The translations under genes were made by a program, and so were the position numbers. A model generated the notes under the pieces. It saw only the letters and a list, made by a program, of their open reading frames with translations. It ran no database searches and was not told the DNA's origin. Source: Aquilaria yunnanensis (taxonomy: Eukaryota; Streptophyta; Magnoliopsida; Malvales; Thymelaeaceae). Taken from it: DNA of 64,000 nucleotides. The stretch lies in contig CM077599.1 in the NCBI GenBank assembly GCA_039654915.1, forward strand, positions 86,451,001 through 86,515,000, read 5' to 3'. How positions within the stretch are numbered: the first letter of the stretch is position 1; each line of letters starts with the position of its first letter. Of the stretch, positions 13,292 through 24,931 are shown piece by piece.

Positions 13292-16200
13292 GATACTTGT
13301 GTACATGAATGTTAATGATTCATGAACTCATGTGGTTTAAGATAATAGTTTATCTTAGGTAGTTTTAACAAGAAATTGCCAATAGAGAGAAAAGATTTAA
13401 TACTCTAATTTTTTAAAGGTATTGTGAGACAGTCTTTTAAGGACGTAGTTCTGCTATGAGACTTGTTGGCAAAGATATTTTCTTGGTAGCAGCAATAAGA
13501 GGAAGGACAGATTCAGACACCGAAACCAAGATACCATTAAGAATAAGAATATCTTGGCGCACCCAGTAATAGCGTTCTGGATTAGGTTTTTTTTTTGTCC
13601 CTCTGCAGTATCAATTCCTTTGGGAGGTTTGACAAATTTTCTGTTCACAAATTGAAGTAAATCAGCCAAGGAGAAGGCTGTAGTTGGACTGTGGAAGCTT
13701 GAGGGGAATTTGAGCTACTAATTTATGGTCAGTGGAACTTTTCTCGCCATCACCAATACAGAAACAAAAGAGAGATCACAAGAAGAAGAAGAGAAATAGG
13801 TCGCAAAAAAAAAAAAAAAAAAAAGAAGAAGAAGACAAAGAGGATCAAATACGTTGTGGCAAGAAGAACAGAGAAAATTAAGGGTTTCTTGCCAAAGAAT
13901 AGCGAGAGATAAGAGAGGGATCAAACCTACTCTGATACCATGTTGGAATTTGAGAAGAACATGATTTATTTACAGTAGCTGCTGCCTTTATATGGGCGCA
14001 AATAGTTACATGGAAAACCTAGATATTCTAGGATACAACTACTTGGACAGCAAGCTACAGTAGTAACAAACATAAAAAAAAATTGAAGTATTAATCTATC
14101 CTTTGTCTCTATTACTTGCGAGGTTCTCTCATTGTTTGTCTGTATTATGGATATCTGGCCTAGTAATTTATTAGTTTTTATGATTCTCAGGTCTTCCTAA
14201 GTTTAGAGTCTACACCTGATACCTTGTTTCATACTGATGCTGTGAAGTATGCCTTGATTGGGTTGATGAGGGATCTACGAGGTATTGCAATGGCCACTAA
14301 TAGGTCAGTATATTGTTGACAATTCTTCAGATGTTTTGTAGTGCAACCAGAATATTTTTCTCTCAAGATACTAACCCCACCCCTGCCTTCCCAACCCATT
14401 TTCTTGGTTGCCTTCTCTTTCGCCCTTCAGCCGTAAGACATATGGTCTTCTATTTGACTGGTTATATCCAGCACATATGCCACTTATCTTGAGAAGCATC
14501 ACACATTGTGCTGAGACTCCTGAGGTATGAGTTTTTAGTTTCTACTCATCATTGCGTACTTGATCTATTAGTACTACATATATAGGTTTTGAGAAAGATG
14601 GTATCCTTTTGGTTCTTAGATAATTAAGTCCTTGTTCAAGTATCTGCCAGCTTTACTTTTAGATTAGTGCCTGTGGGAGAGATGCACTATCATTATGTTA
14701 TTGTTCTGGTCATCTTGTCCTACTGCTATTTGTGTTGGAATGGAACTTAACACTGTTCTTGGATGACCTTCTGTCAAAGGACTTTTTTAAGTATGGCTTC
14801 AATGATGTCCAGGTGTTGTCAATCTTTTAGCTGTTGAAGTGGGTGTATTCAACTTCCTGCTTTTGTTTATTGTACCTCTTCTCATTTCCCTGCATGCTTT
14901 GCTTGGTTGATGTGCATCATCAGATCCTTTTAGCTTTCTGCCTCACTGTACAGGAAGTTAATTTTGCAAAGGAAAAGATAGAAATTTTACACAGCTGCGT
15001 CATAGAGAAGGGTAGTTTATTTAAGGCACAGAGGGCCTGTTAAGAGGCACACTGTTCTTCTTTTCAGCATTAGACCTCATGAGCTCTTAGTTTGATAAAA
15101 TGTACACGTAATCGCTGATTGAAGCACTTGTTTCCTTCTAAATTAAAATACTTGAGGTGTTGCAGTTGGATGTGTTCTTGTTGCTTTACTAAACATAAAG
15201 TTAAACCTTTCTCGTTCCTAAAACTTGAAGTGTTCCTCGCTCTGAAAGACTGTTTTCTTGTCCTTTTACCTAAATTCCATCACTTGATGTTCTGGATGTT
15301 GGTTCCTGTTGTTCAGTAATTTGGATCAGTTATTTTTTTTCTTTGAAGTTGCCAAATATTGTTTTTCACTAGCTTACTGGATTTCTTTTCCAGTATCATT
15401 TGCAGATAAGTCCTCACTGTGATTAAACTTGCTTCTTAATACTGTAGGTTACCACTCCTGTTTTGAAGTTCATGGCTGAGTTTGTGCTGAACAAAGCCCA
15501 ACGCTTGACATTTGACTCATCTTCTCCTAATGGCATTCTTCTGTTCCGCGAAGTCAGTAAACTACTTGTAGCTTATGGGACAAGGATTTTGGCCCTTCCT
15601 AATCCTGCTGATATATATGCATACAAGTATAAGGGTATCTGGATTTCACTTACAATTCTTGCAAGAGGTTTGCATTTGCTCTTTTAACTGTTTTAGTTAC
15701 TATTTCAATGCAAACAGATTTATTACTCTTATCTTTTTTTCTTTTTGGTGAACATGGCAGCTCTTGCTGGAAATTATGTGAATTTTGGTGTTTTTGAGCT
15801 TTATGGTGATAGAGCACTGTCTGATGCTCTTGACATTTCACTGAAGATGACACTCTCAATTCCTTTGTCTGATGTACTTGCATTTCCAAAGGTATGTGGG
15901 GTATTGGTTGGAAAACTGGCATTTTAATCTTTCTAAGATTCTTTTAGAAATCCATGAAGAATTTGTTCAAATTGATGCGTTCTTATGAGGGTCAAACAAG
16001 AGTTGCTTTATTGATGATGTTCACCTTGAAGCTCATGAATGCTTCTGTAGGCTGGACGTCTTTTGTGCTCCTTTGAGTTTATAATCTTGTTTTCTTCTCC
16101 TTTTGTTTCTGATTACATTCTATTCTTGGTTGTCTGCCTTATTTTTTGTTTCTTTTCCATCCGATTTTTTTTTTTTTTAATGAAAGTTGGATTGCTTTGG

Positions 16201-19200
16201 CACGTGGTTTGGAGAGGTTTTGTCATAGTAGGATTAGTACTAAATAAGGATTTTGCTGTGTGATGAGTGTGGGGAAAATGCTGTTTACTGTTGTATGTGC
16301 AGATTTCAACTTTATCTCTAAATTCGTTAACTTGGTATCTGCAGAAATAGTACTGGCTTATTTTTCCTCATAGAGTTTTACACTGTTTAAATACAAGGCT
16401 AAGAAAACCTAAGTTAGGTAGTTTCCTCTTTTACAGACTAACAATTTAGGAAACAAATAAACAGATCCTAATCTCCTAAAAATAAAAGATTACTAAGATT
16501 TTCTAGCTGTACACTGTTTTCCTAATAAGGCACATTAAATCTTTGACCTCCAGAATATTCTGGAGATCTCCAGAATATTCCAACACTCCCTCAAGCTGGT
16601 TTGAAGATGTCTTCCATAGACAGCTTGTTCACTAGCTTCTCGAATTGTCTTTGAGGCAATCCTTTAGTGAGAATGTCAGCAATCTGTTCTGCAGTAGGGA
16701 TATAAGGCATACAAATCAGTCCACTTTCAATTTTTTCCTTGATAAAGTGCTTGTCAACTTCCACATGCTTCGTTCTATCATGGAGGACAGGATTATGAGC
16801 AATAGAGATAGCTGCCTTATTGTCACAGAAAACTTTCATGGGAGATGGATTAGAGATTTTTAATTCTTCCAATAGTCTCTTAATCCACAAGACTTCACAG
16901 ATTCCATGAGCTACTGCTCTGAACTCAGCTTCAGCACTACTCCTAGCCACCACATTCTGTTTTTTGCTTCGCCAAGTAACTAGATTGCCTCCAATGAATG
17001 TACAGTAGCCAGAAGTAGAGCGTCTGTCAGAAACACTCCCTGCCCAGTCTGCATCTGTATAGGCTTCAACTTGTAGATGCCCATGGTCTTTGAATAGTAA
17101 CCCTTTTCCAGGTGTCCCCTTCAAATATCTTAAAATTCTGTACACAGCATCAAAGTGTCTTGGCCCAGGAGAATGCATAAACTGGCCTACCATACTTACA
17201 ACAAAAGCTATATCAGGGCGAGTGTGAGATAGGTAAATTAGTCTTCCAACAAGCCTTTGGTATTGTTCTGTGTTCTGCACTTCCTCAGCATTAGCAGGTT
17301 GTAACTTGAAATTAGGTTCCACAGGAGTTTCAGCTGGTTTGCACCCAAGTAGACCTGTTTCACCAAGCAAGTCAAGTATATACTTTCGTTGGTTGACAAA
17401 GATACCTTCCTTGGATCTTGCAACTTCCATTCCAAGAAAGTATTTTAGAGCACCTAGGTCCTTGATCTCAAACAAGGTAGCCAGCTTCTTCTTAAGCTTT
17501 CCCAGTTCTTCAAGATCATTACCAGTCAAAATTATATCATCTACATAAACAATTAGAATTGCGACCTTGCCTTCCTTGCTATGCTTGTAAAACATTGTAT
17601 GGTCAGTCTGACTTTGATGATTGCCACAGCCCTTTACAGCTTTCCCAAAGCGCTCAAACCAGGCTCTAGGAGATTGTTTTAGACCATATAAAGATCTTTT
17701 TAATCTGCAGACCTGATTCTGTCCATATTTTCCCTTGAATCCTGGTGGCATGCTCATGTAAACTTCTTCTTCTAGGTCTCCATTCAAGAAATCATTTTTT
17801 ACATCCAGCTGACACAATGGCCACTTGAATTTAACAGCAAGAGACAGTAGAACTCGTATTGAGTTAATTTTAGCAACAGGGGCAAAGGTTTCTTGATAGT
17901 CAATTCCATAGGTTTGAGTGAAACCTTTAGCAACCAGCCTAGCCTTATATCTCTCAACACTACCATCAGCTCTACATTTCACAGTAAACACCCACTTACA
18001 CCCCACTGTTTTCTTCTCTTTGGGTAAGTCCACTATCTCCCATGTGCCACTTCTTCTCAGAGCACTCATCTCCTCCATAACTGCTAACTTCCAGTTTGGG
18101 TCATTCAAAGCTTCCTCAATATTTCTCGGGACAAACAAGTGTGAAATTTTTGAGGTAAATGCCCTATGAGTGTGAGACAGCTTTTTATAAGAAATATATT
18201 TAGCAATAGGATATCTAGGAAAGTTTGTACAGATTCTGGTTCCTTTTCTAATGGCTATAGGAATATCATAATCAGATGATGTATTAGGACCAGAAGTTAA
18301 AGAAGGATCAGCAATCAAAGGAGTAGGATTAGGAGTCGGGACTGAAGTACCTGTGGAAGTCTGAGTACCAGCCTCTGGGGTTTTTGACTGGTCATATCCT
18401 TGAATCAAAGTTGGATCTTGACTACCTTGATGGGTTTTCTTCCAAGTATAAACCAGAAGCTCAGTGTTTGGATTTTTTTTATCCATTTGTAGTGTTTCTC
18501 CCCTTGTTGAAGATACAATAGTACCTGGCATAGTCTGACAAGGATTCCTATTACTGTTATTATTTGAAACTGAGTTTTCCTGATTTTGTTTAATGGATTC
18601 AAAGCTGCCAGGGGAGGTTAAAATTGTATTTGGTAGTGGAACAGGAACAGGAAATAAATCCCAAAAATTATCATTCCCTACTTCATTCTCCCCCTAAAGA
18701 TAATTTTTGTGAAAGTAAGGTTTGTTTTCCAAGAAAGAGACATCCATACTAACAAAAAAATTTTTTGTTTGAGGGTTAAAGCACTTATATCCCTTTTTAT
18801 TGGGTGCATATCCTACAAAAATGCATTTTTCAGCTCTAGGATACAGTTTTGAACCAGAGTTGTTAGGAATATGGACAAAAACAGTGCATCCAAAAATTCT
18901 AAGTGGTAAATCTGAATGGATTCGAGACATAGGAAAAATATTTTTGAAGTAATCCAAAGGTGTGCTATATTTTAAAACTCGGGTAGGCATCCTATTAATC
19001 AAGTATGAGGCTGTCAAAATAGCTTCTCCCCATAAATATTTGGGAACATTCATGTAAAACATGATAGCACGAGTTACTTCAAGTAAATGTTTATTTTTCC
19101 TTTCAGCAATACCATTTTGTTGAGGAGTATCCACACATGTAGATTGGTGATGAACACCTTTTTCCTTTAAAAAAACTCCCAAATGTTTATTGAAATACTC

Positions 19201-22200
19201 AGTTCCATTATCAGTATGAAGAATGCTGATTTTAGTTTGAAACTGTGTTTCAACCATTTTGTAAAAGGCCTTAAACAGATTTTCCACTTCAGATTTTTCA
19301 CTCATCAGGTAAATCCAACATAAATGTGTATGGTCATCTATAAAGGTGTCAAACCATTTTTTCTTTGAAATTGTAGTGATTTTTGAAGGTCCCCAAACAT
19401 CACTGTGTATTAAATAAAATGGCTTTGAGGGAATATAAGGTTTTTTCAAGTAGGTAGTACGATGACTCTTAGATAGATAACAACTTTCACATTGAAGTAA
19501 AGAGAGGTTGAACCCCTTAAACAAATCAGGAAACAAGTACTTAAGGTATTGAAAACTAGGATGTCCTAGTCGAGAATGCCAAAGCATTATTTGTTCATAA
19601 ACAAGATTAGAACTAACACTACTGAAGCCCTGAGCCTTTTTATTATCGGGAGAGTCCCCATCAAAGTAATAGAGTCCATCTATCATCTTAGCACTGCCAA
19701 TCTTCTTCCCTGAGGTCTGGTCCTGAATTTCACAGTGAGTGTCAAGGAAAACAACACGACAATTAGAATCTTTAGAAAGTTTGCTGACAGATAAGAGGTT
19801 GCAGGCTAGTTTGGGAACATGTAGAACAGATTCAAGATCAATACTCTTGGAGAGTTTTATCAAACCTTTCCCTGCAATGGGTGAGAAACTACCATATGCA
19901 ATATTTATTTTTTTATTACCAGAACATGGGGAATAAGAGCAGAAAAAGTTTAGAAAGACTAGTCATGTGATCAGAGGCTCCAGAATCAATGATCCAAGGA
20001 GCAGAATTCGAAAAACAGAATAGGGCACTAGATTCACTGCCTGTTTGTGCAAGAGAAACATGAGGAATACCAGAAGACACACTAGACTTTAGCAGCTTTA
20101 GGAGATGATCCATCTGCTCCTTGCTGAAGGGACTTGTTTCAGCCTCATTAGCAGCAGGTGTTGCGTGGCTGAACCTGTCATTGGTCCTTTTACTCTTCTA
20201 GTTTTCTGGCTTTCCATGGATCTTCCAGCAGGTTTCCCTTGTATGGCGAGGTTTGTTGCAGTGATCACACCAAACTCGTGGCTTCTCCTTAGTTTTTTTC
20301 TGAAATCTAGCAGCCTTATTTGCCACTTCATCAGAGGCAACTAAGGCAGAAGTGTCAGCCATCACATTGGTGTCCTTTTTTCCCAGCATGACATTTCTTC
20401 TGCTTTCTTCCCTTCTAACTTCTGCAAATACTTCACTCATTGGGGGAAGGGGTGATCTACCAATGATCCTGCCCCTTACTTCATCAAACTCCATATTCAG
20501 TCCAGCAAGGAACTTGTAGATTCGATGGTCCTCCATAGTTTTTCTGTAGTGATTGGCATCATCTGCAGATTTCCATTCGTAGTCATTGAAGAGGTCCAAG
20601 TCCTGCCACAGCCTTTTTAGTGAGTTAAAGTACTTGGTGACAGTGTCATCCCCCTGCCGGATTTCACCAAGTTTTAGAGTTAACTCATAGACTTGGGACT
20701 AGTTTCCTAAATCAGAATACATCTGATTTACATTGTCCCATAATTCCTTGGCTGTGGAGTAGCACATGTAGTTAGACCCAATGTCCTCGTCCATAGAATT
20801 GACGAGCCAGGTCATAACCATCGAATTCTCTGCATCCCAAGTTGCATATGTTGGGTCCTCTGGTGCTGGTGCCATCTTATCTCCAGTGAGGTAGCCAATC
20901 TTTCCTCGCCCTCGAATGTACATTCTAACAGATTGAGACCATCGCAGGAAATTATCACCATTAAGGCGAATAGTGGTGATCTGGACAGAATGAGAATCAG
21001 TGTTTGGGGCTTGAGTTAGGGTTGTAGGATTGTTTGGCTGATTGTTGCTAGAAGGTGTAGATCCAGATGAGATTTCAGACATGTTGGGCAGAGGAAGGAC
21101 GCAGAGAGATGGCTTAGAAAATTAGGGTTGGCTCTGATACCATGCAGAAATAGTACTGGCTTATTTTTCCTCATAGAGTTTTACACTGTTTAAATACAAG
21201 GCTAAGAAAACCTAAGTTAGGTAGTTTCCTCTTTTACAGACTAACAATTTAGGAAACAAATAAACAGATCCTAATCTCCTAAAAATAAAAGATTACTAAG
21301 ATTTTCTAGCTGTACACTGTTTTCCTAATAAGGCACATTAAATCTTTGACCTCCAAAATATTCTGGAGATCTCCAGAATATTCCAACAGTATCTCTCTAC
21401 CAACAATGCGGGTTCAGCATTCTCTTGCTTTTGCTATTTTATTGGCAACATTAAGATCTTGTTATTGAGAGAAAATGGGGATATCGGCTAAGTGGAAAAT
21501 GCTTTTCCTAGGCATGGATAAAAAAGAAGAAAGCTTACTTATCTCCAGTTGATAGAGTTTGGAATGATATAATGTCGAAGCCGTCATTTGATCTTGGAGA
21601 GAGGATTTTGTGCATGACATATCTCTGTGGTTACTTAAGCCCATAAGTTAATGAATTATATTGCTCTATCTTCGGCCAAAAAATTCAATTTGAAGATAAC
21701 CGAAAAACTGAAAATTTTAGTTCTGGGGGATGAATGGGTAAACGTTCTAGATGCCTTTTCCATGAACTGGACTGCGTTTTGTTAAATCTGCTATTGACTT
21801 GGTCATTAAATTCTGTTTGTAATAGATCCTAGGTTTGTTTGGTGACCAGTTTGCACGTTGTAGTCAGTTCAATTCAGCATGTTTTAGAACTGGCATGTTT
21901 TTGACATAAAATTAAATAAGTTGCAGTTTGAACTACAGGAAGACTTGAACTATGAGAGATTCAAGTGATAGGTTATTGGTCCAAAATGGATACTATGCTT
22001 TATTCTGAAGTTTTTCTGTCAGTGTATACTTTCTCTTTTCTTAATCAGCCGATCAGTGTATACTTAAGAGGAGCCACGTTTCTCCACCATATGGAGGCTG
22101 TGTCTTTCAATTGGGTTCCTGTATCTTGTGAGTTCTAAAGAGCTGGCCAAGATAATTTGTGTTTGGTGATGTGTAAATAATTTATTGTCATTAACAGTTA

Positions 22201-24931
22201 GTTGATTGATTTATTAGCAAAGGTAATCATTGGTAACTAGTTGTCTGGCTTCACATTGCTACAGGTTCATGCATGGTAATTCTTTTTGTTTTTTCTGCTT
22301 TTTCTGCAGTTGACTAGAGCCTACTTCTCATTCCTGGAGGTGCTATTCAGCAGCCATATTGGGTTTATACTGAATTTGGATACAGCAACCTTCATGCATA
22401 TTGTTGGCTCACTTGAATCTGGTCTTAAAGGACTTGATACAAGCATCTCCTCACAGGTGCACATCTTTTCATGTCATGGATTCTTACCCTTTTCTAATCA
22501 CCTAAGCTTCTTTTTAATAACTTTTGTGCTGCCTGCTGATGCAATTTGCTCCTACTTACATCTATATGTTTTCTACTGTTATACCTGTTTGCTTTCTTCC
22601 CATTTACATCCCATTACAATGAGGAATGGAGAATATGAGTGAATCTGAACTTGTGATTTCAGTGTGCATCCTCTGTCGATAATTTGGCTTCTTTCTACTT
22701 CAATAACATAACTATGGGAGATGCCCCAACTTCACCTGCTGCAATCAACCTTGCTCTGCATATTGCAGATTGTCCTAGTCTTTTCCCCAAAGTAAGCAGC
22801 AAATCTTTTATTAGCGTAGCTAACTTTGTTTTCCTGTTATCTCACCAATGAATGGTATGCCTTGTCCTCTGTCTGAATTTTTCCTTGCTTTCTCTGAACA
22901 ATCCCCTGCTGATTGATTTGCTTTTGCATTGTGATTTTTGTTCTTCAACTTTTGTTGAGTAGGGTGCAAGAAACTTGTCAACTATTTATTCATCCAAAAA
23001 CTGAAGGTTAACATAGCTTATGATATCCTATATATGCATTGTAGAAACCCAGGAACAATCCTAAAACTTGTAAATATCATAGGTAGGTCTTGAAACAACA
23101 ATAACCTTTAGGGTGCTTGGAACTCCAGTTTTACTGGGAGATTGAAATTCTGTCATCTCTGCCTTGTGTTAATTGATGTTAGATGTATGAATTGAACAAG
23201 TTTTTCAATTTTTCTTCTGAATTCATTTTGTTTTCAGGTTTCTTTGACTATATGAATGGAATTTTCTTTTCCTTTTATATTTAGATACTGAAGACCCTGT
23301 TTGAGATAGTTTTGTTTGAGGATTGTGGCAACCAGTGGAGTCTTAGTCGGCCTATGTTGGGCTTAATTCTCATCAGTGAGCAGGTAATAATTTACAGATA
23401 TTTCTGCTTTGATTCCTATATAAAATAAGTCTACTTGTGTGCTCGCCCTTACTTAAGACAATTGTTTGAATATAACAGCAGAAACTGCTACTAGAGGTTC
23501 TGGTGCTGAGTATGCGCCTTTTTTCCTTTTCTACAGTCAAAGTGTGAAATTGATCTTTTAATTCCTGTGGACATGAAACTGTTTTTTGCATTTGTTTTAT
23601 TTCTGCTAGTTTATGAAATAGCCTTTATAGCCTATATATTCAGATCTCATAGGAAGGGCATGGCTTCGAGCTCTTCAGGTGGATTTTGCATCAGGATTTA
23701 GAGAAGCAAGTTTTTGCCATTTTTTCATGGAGTTGATTTGCAAGATTTCATCCTAAATTGTAAGAACCAACATGAAGCGTTCCGAACAATTGTCACATCT
23801 TTTTTTTATTTTTCCGCACATACATATTGTTCCACGGTTGTTTTCGTAAGTTGTGAATGTTTGTTGTCTCCAAAACATACTTCTCAATTTGGTTCAGATT
23901 CTAAACTGCAGGCCTCAAGTCTCAAATTCTTAAGTTTTTGTCATTCCCTGCTCTATTTAATAGTTACTGTGAAGTAGCATTGCATACCTGTTTTGGTTAT
24001 TGTTTGTTAGTTATGTGATTCATTGATCTTTACATAAATTGTGGGCTGGTTTCAAAGTAGGAAACCCCATTTTCAAGTTGTGTGAGGTGGTTATGAAGTT
24101 GGATAAGGCCTTTCATGTATTAGAATTTGGGCAAGTTGTCTTTCTCACAAATGCAAGGAAATCCGAAGAACTTAAGATTGTCTTCTTGCTTTCTGGAGAA
24201 ATGTTTGAAGGTCAAGGTTAACATATACTTTTTAATCCGTTAAATGTAAATGAAATTTGGGGGATAAAAAGCGGAAAATGTTTCTAATCTACTGCTTCTC
24301 ACGTTTTTATCCCTCATCATTGCTTCCAACATGTCAATGGCTTCTAGATATTATCAAATATCTAATGGCTTCTTGATGTAGCATATTCAGAAAATCGCCT
24401 GAATCCCCATCCCACCCATGCCGTAGCGAAAGAAGGGATGTAAAAGGCGATGCATCTTGTCTGGTATTTTGTTAGTTGACTAATAAAAGACTTAATCATT
24501 GCCCTGCAGATATTCTCAGATCTGAAAGCTCAGATTTTGGCTTCACAGGTGAGATACTTGGTATCTTAATTATTTTCCTGTCAAAGAATTTATGGCCAAT
24601 TTATGTTTAGCATGTTCTTTTCTTGTTACTGCATAATAGTGGTCTATCTTGTCAGGTCATTCATTTTGTTCTATACTCAAGCTTCACTCATTAACCAACA
24701 TTTTTGCGACTGTTGACTACATGAATCCTATGCCTTAATTTATATTGCATGGGATATATTTATGTATCAATTGTCTTGTGGATCCTCTGGCAGGCTGTTG
24801 ACCAACAGCAGCGCCTCTCCATCTGTTTCGACAAATTAATGGCAGATGTGACTCGAAGTTTAGATTCAAAGAACAAAGACAAGTTCACACAGAATCTGAC
24901 AGTATTCAGACATGAGTTCCGTGTCAAATAG
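4622..24931 (+). CDS. XPO7: Exportin-7 / RanBP16-17-type nuclear transport receptor (28 exons)
   Basis: Assembled exons: 4622-4862, 4959-5119, 5589-5654, 6814-6931, 7081-7190, 7670-7765, 8242-8365, 8469-8536, 8732-8818, 8946-9098, 9199-9294, 9400-9459, 9803-9921, 10007-10094, 10638-10742, 12180-12284, 12768-12820, 12930-12993, 13092-13226, 14191-14303, 14431-14524, 15448-15667, 15761-15891, 22310-22456, 22663-22791, 23285-23383, 24510-24548, 24794-24931. Every junction is GT-AG and the phases close exactly, giving 1052 aa, the usual length for the family. The start is [20 protein letters not shown], the end FRHEFRVK. The N-terminal importin-beta-like region (about residues 1-120) is followed by HEAT/ARM-type helices. 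Known family role: a RanGTP-dependent karyopherin that carries cargo between nucleus and cytoplasm. Introns carry a MITE, a SINE remnant, a copia fragment and a complete copia element, stretching 3.2 kb of coding sequence over 20 kb. Confidence 0.95.
7259..7615. mobile_element. Fold-back MITE in exportin intron 5
   Basis: About 150 bp from 7262 pair with the reverse complement of the sequence ending at 7612. Shared blocks include CCAAAATGACTTATTTTTAT and the adjoining TTTTACATCTTT. The whole 351-bp unit can fold on itself. It is flanked by TAA on both sides (7259-7261 and 7613-7615), compatible with a 3-bp PIF/Tourist-like target duplication. There is no coding capacity. The superfamily is inferred from the short duplication only. 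Confidence 0.75.
10743..12179. other. Exportin intron 15, unrecognised content
   Basis: A 1.4-kb intron with more balanced composition than its neighbours. It contains an imperfect direct repeat (around 10978-11010 and 11158-11190, both reading GTGAAATTT...AGAATTC...TGTTCA). It may be an old, unidentified retroelement fragment, but no open frame or terminal structure supports a call. Confidence 0.4.
12361..12540 (+). mobile_element. Plant SINE remnant in exportin intron 16
   Basis: The CATCATCATTATCAT stretch, the CCAACTATGTTCGGGTCAG block, GGCATGGAATTC, and later GATGCCCTTCC with GTCGCAAC resemble conserved blocks of Au/TS-type plant SINEs as I remember them. Target duplications and the polymerase III A/B boxes were not resolved, so the boundaries are approximate. 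Confidence 0.4.
13230..13289. repeat. (CT)n(AC)n compound microsatellite
   Basis: About 15 CT units followed directly by about 14 AC units. The array begins three bases after the end of exportin exon 19 (13226), so it occupies the very start of intron 19 next to the splice donor GTACTC. Confidence 0.95.
13400..14068 (-). mobile_element. Truncated Ty1/copia fragment (LTR, primer site, start of gag) in intron 19
   Basis: Read on the minus strand, an LTR-like block of about 128 bp (14068 to 13941, TGTTAC...CCAACA, with a CATATAAAGG TATA-like box) is followed directly by TGGTATCAGAG. That is the primer-binding motif complementary to initiator tRNA-Met used by many copia elements. Downstream, interrupted frames to about 13400 contain a stretch resembling copia Gag (around [19 protein letters not shown]) broken by stops and frameshifts. 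No protease, integrase, RT or second LTR follows, so the copy is 5'-only and dead. The left boundary is approximate. Confidence 0.65.
16340..16585 (-). repeat. 3' LTR of the copia element
   Basis: 246 bp, TG...CA ends, 245/246 identical to the other LTR. Read on the minus strand, it begins with the pentamer array described separately, then a TATTTAAA box about 50 bases before its end region. Because the element is antisense, this LTR lies nearest exportin exon 23. Confidence 0.95.
16547..16581 (-). promoter_or_regulatory. Heat-shock-element-like pentamer array in the 3' LTR
   Basis: Seven contiguous 5-bp units alternate orientation without gaps: CCTCC, AGAAT, ATTCT, GGAGA, TCTCC, AGAAT, ATTCC. 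Four match the nGAAn/nTTCn heat-shock-factor half-site exactly and three are one-base variants (GAG/CTC). Two or three perfect alternating units already form a typical HSE. The array sits at the start of U3, where a promoter-proximal enhancer would be expected. Heat response is inferred, not shown. Confidence 0.6.
16591..21082 (-). pseudogene. Disrupted copia gag-pol
   Basis: Gag begins at 21082. Recognisable parts in order are the UBN2-type Gag, a zinc knuckle of form C-x2-C-x4-H-x4-C (variant: [16 protein letters not shown], about 20245-20300), the protease motif DSGASDH (about 20000), integrase with HSD, HTDN and a conserved Glu (about 19100-19500), RT with YVDD (about 17530), and RNase H with a CDNKAA motif, ending at 16591 where the stop overlaps the polypurine tract. 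Four breaks are seen: TAG at 20699-20701 in Gag, TAG at 20198-20200 just after the zinc knuckle, a frameshift at the A5 run 19943-19947 after the protease motif, and TAG at 18694-18696 after the integrase. The last 646 codons (RT and RNase H) are fully open. Confidence 0.93.
21131..21142 (-). other. Primer-binding site of the copia element
   Basis: Minus-strand TGGTATCAGAGC immediately follows the last base of the upper LTR (21143). It is the standard copia motif complementary to the 3' end of initiator tRNA-Met, and it fixes the direction of the element. Confidence 0.93.
21143..21388 (-). repeat. 5' LTR of the copia element
   Basis: 246 bp with TG...CA ends. It differs from the lower LTR only at 21356 (A here, G at the matching 16553). 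The difference falls inside the heat-element-like array (21350-21384) and changes one AGAAT unit to AAAAT. This LTR would be the promoter of the element. Confidence 0.95.

Larger units (their letters stand above)
16335..21393 (-). mobile_element. Complete, recent Ty1/copia retrotransposon in exportin intron 23
   Basis: The element spans 16340-21388 (5049 bp) between direct repeats GTATC at 16335-16339 and 21389-21393, a perfect 5-bp target duplication. LTRs at 16340-16585 and 21143-21388 are each 246 bp and differ at one base. On the minus strand, the primer site TGGTATCAGAGCC abuts the upper LTR and a purine tract (TTGAGGGAG) abuts the lower LTR. Domain order gag, protease, integrase, RT, RNase H is the copia order. 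It lies antisense to the host gene. Coding is broken (see the separate entry), so any mobility would need proteins supplied by a sister copy. Confidence 0.97.
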
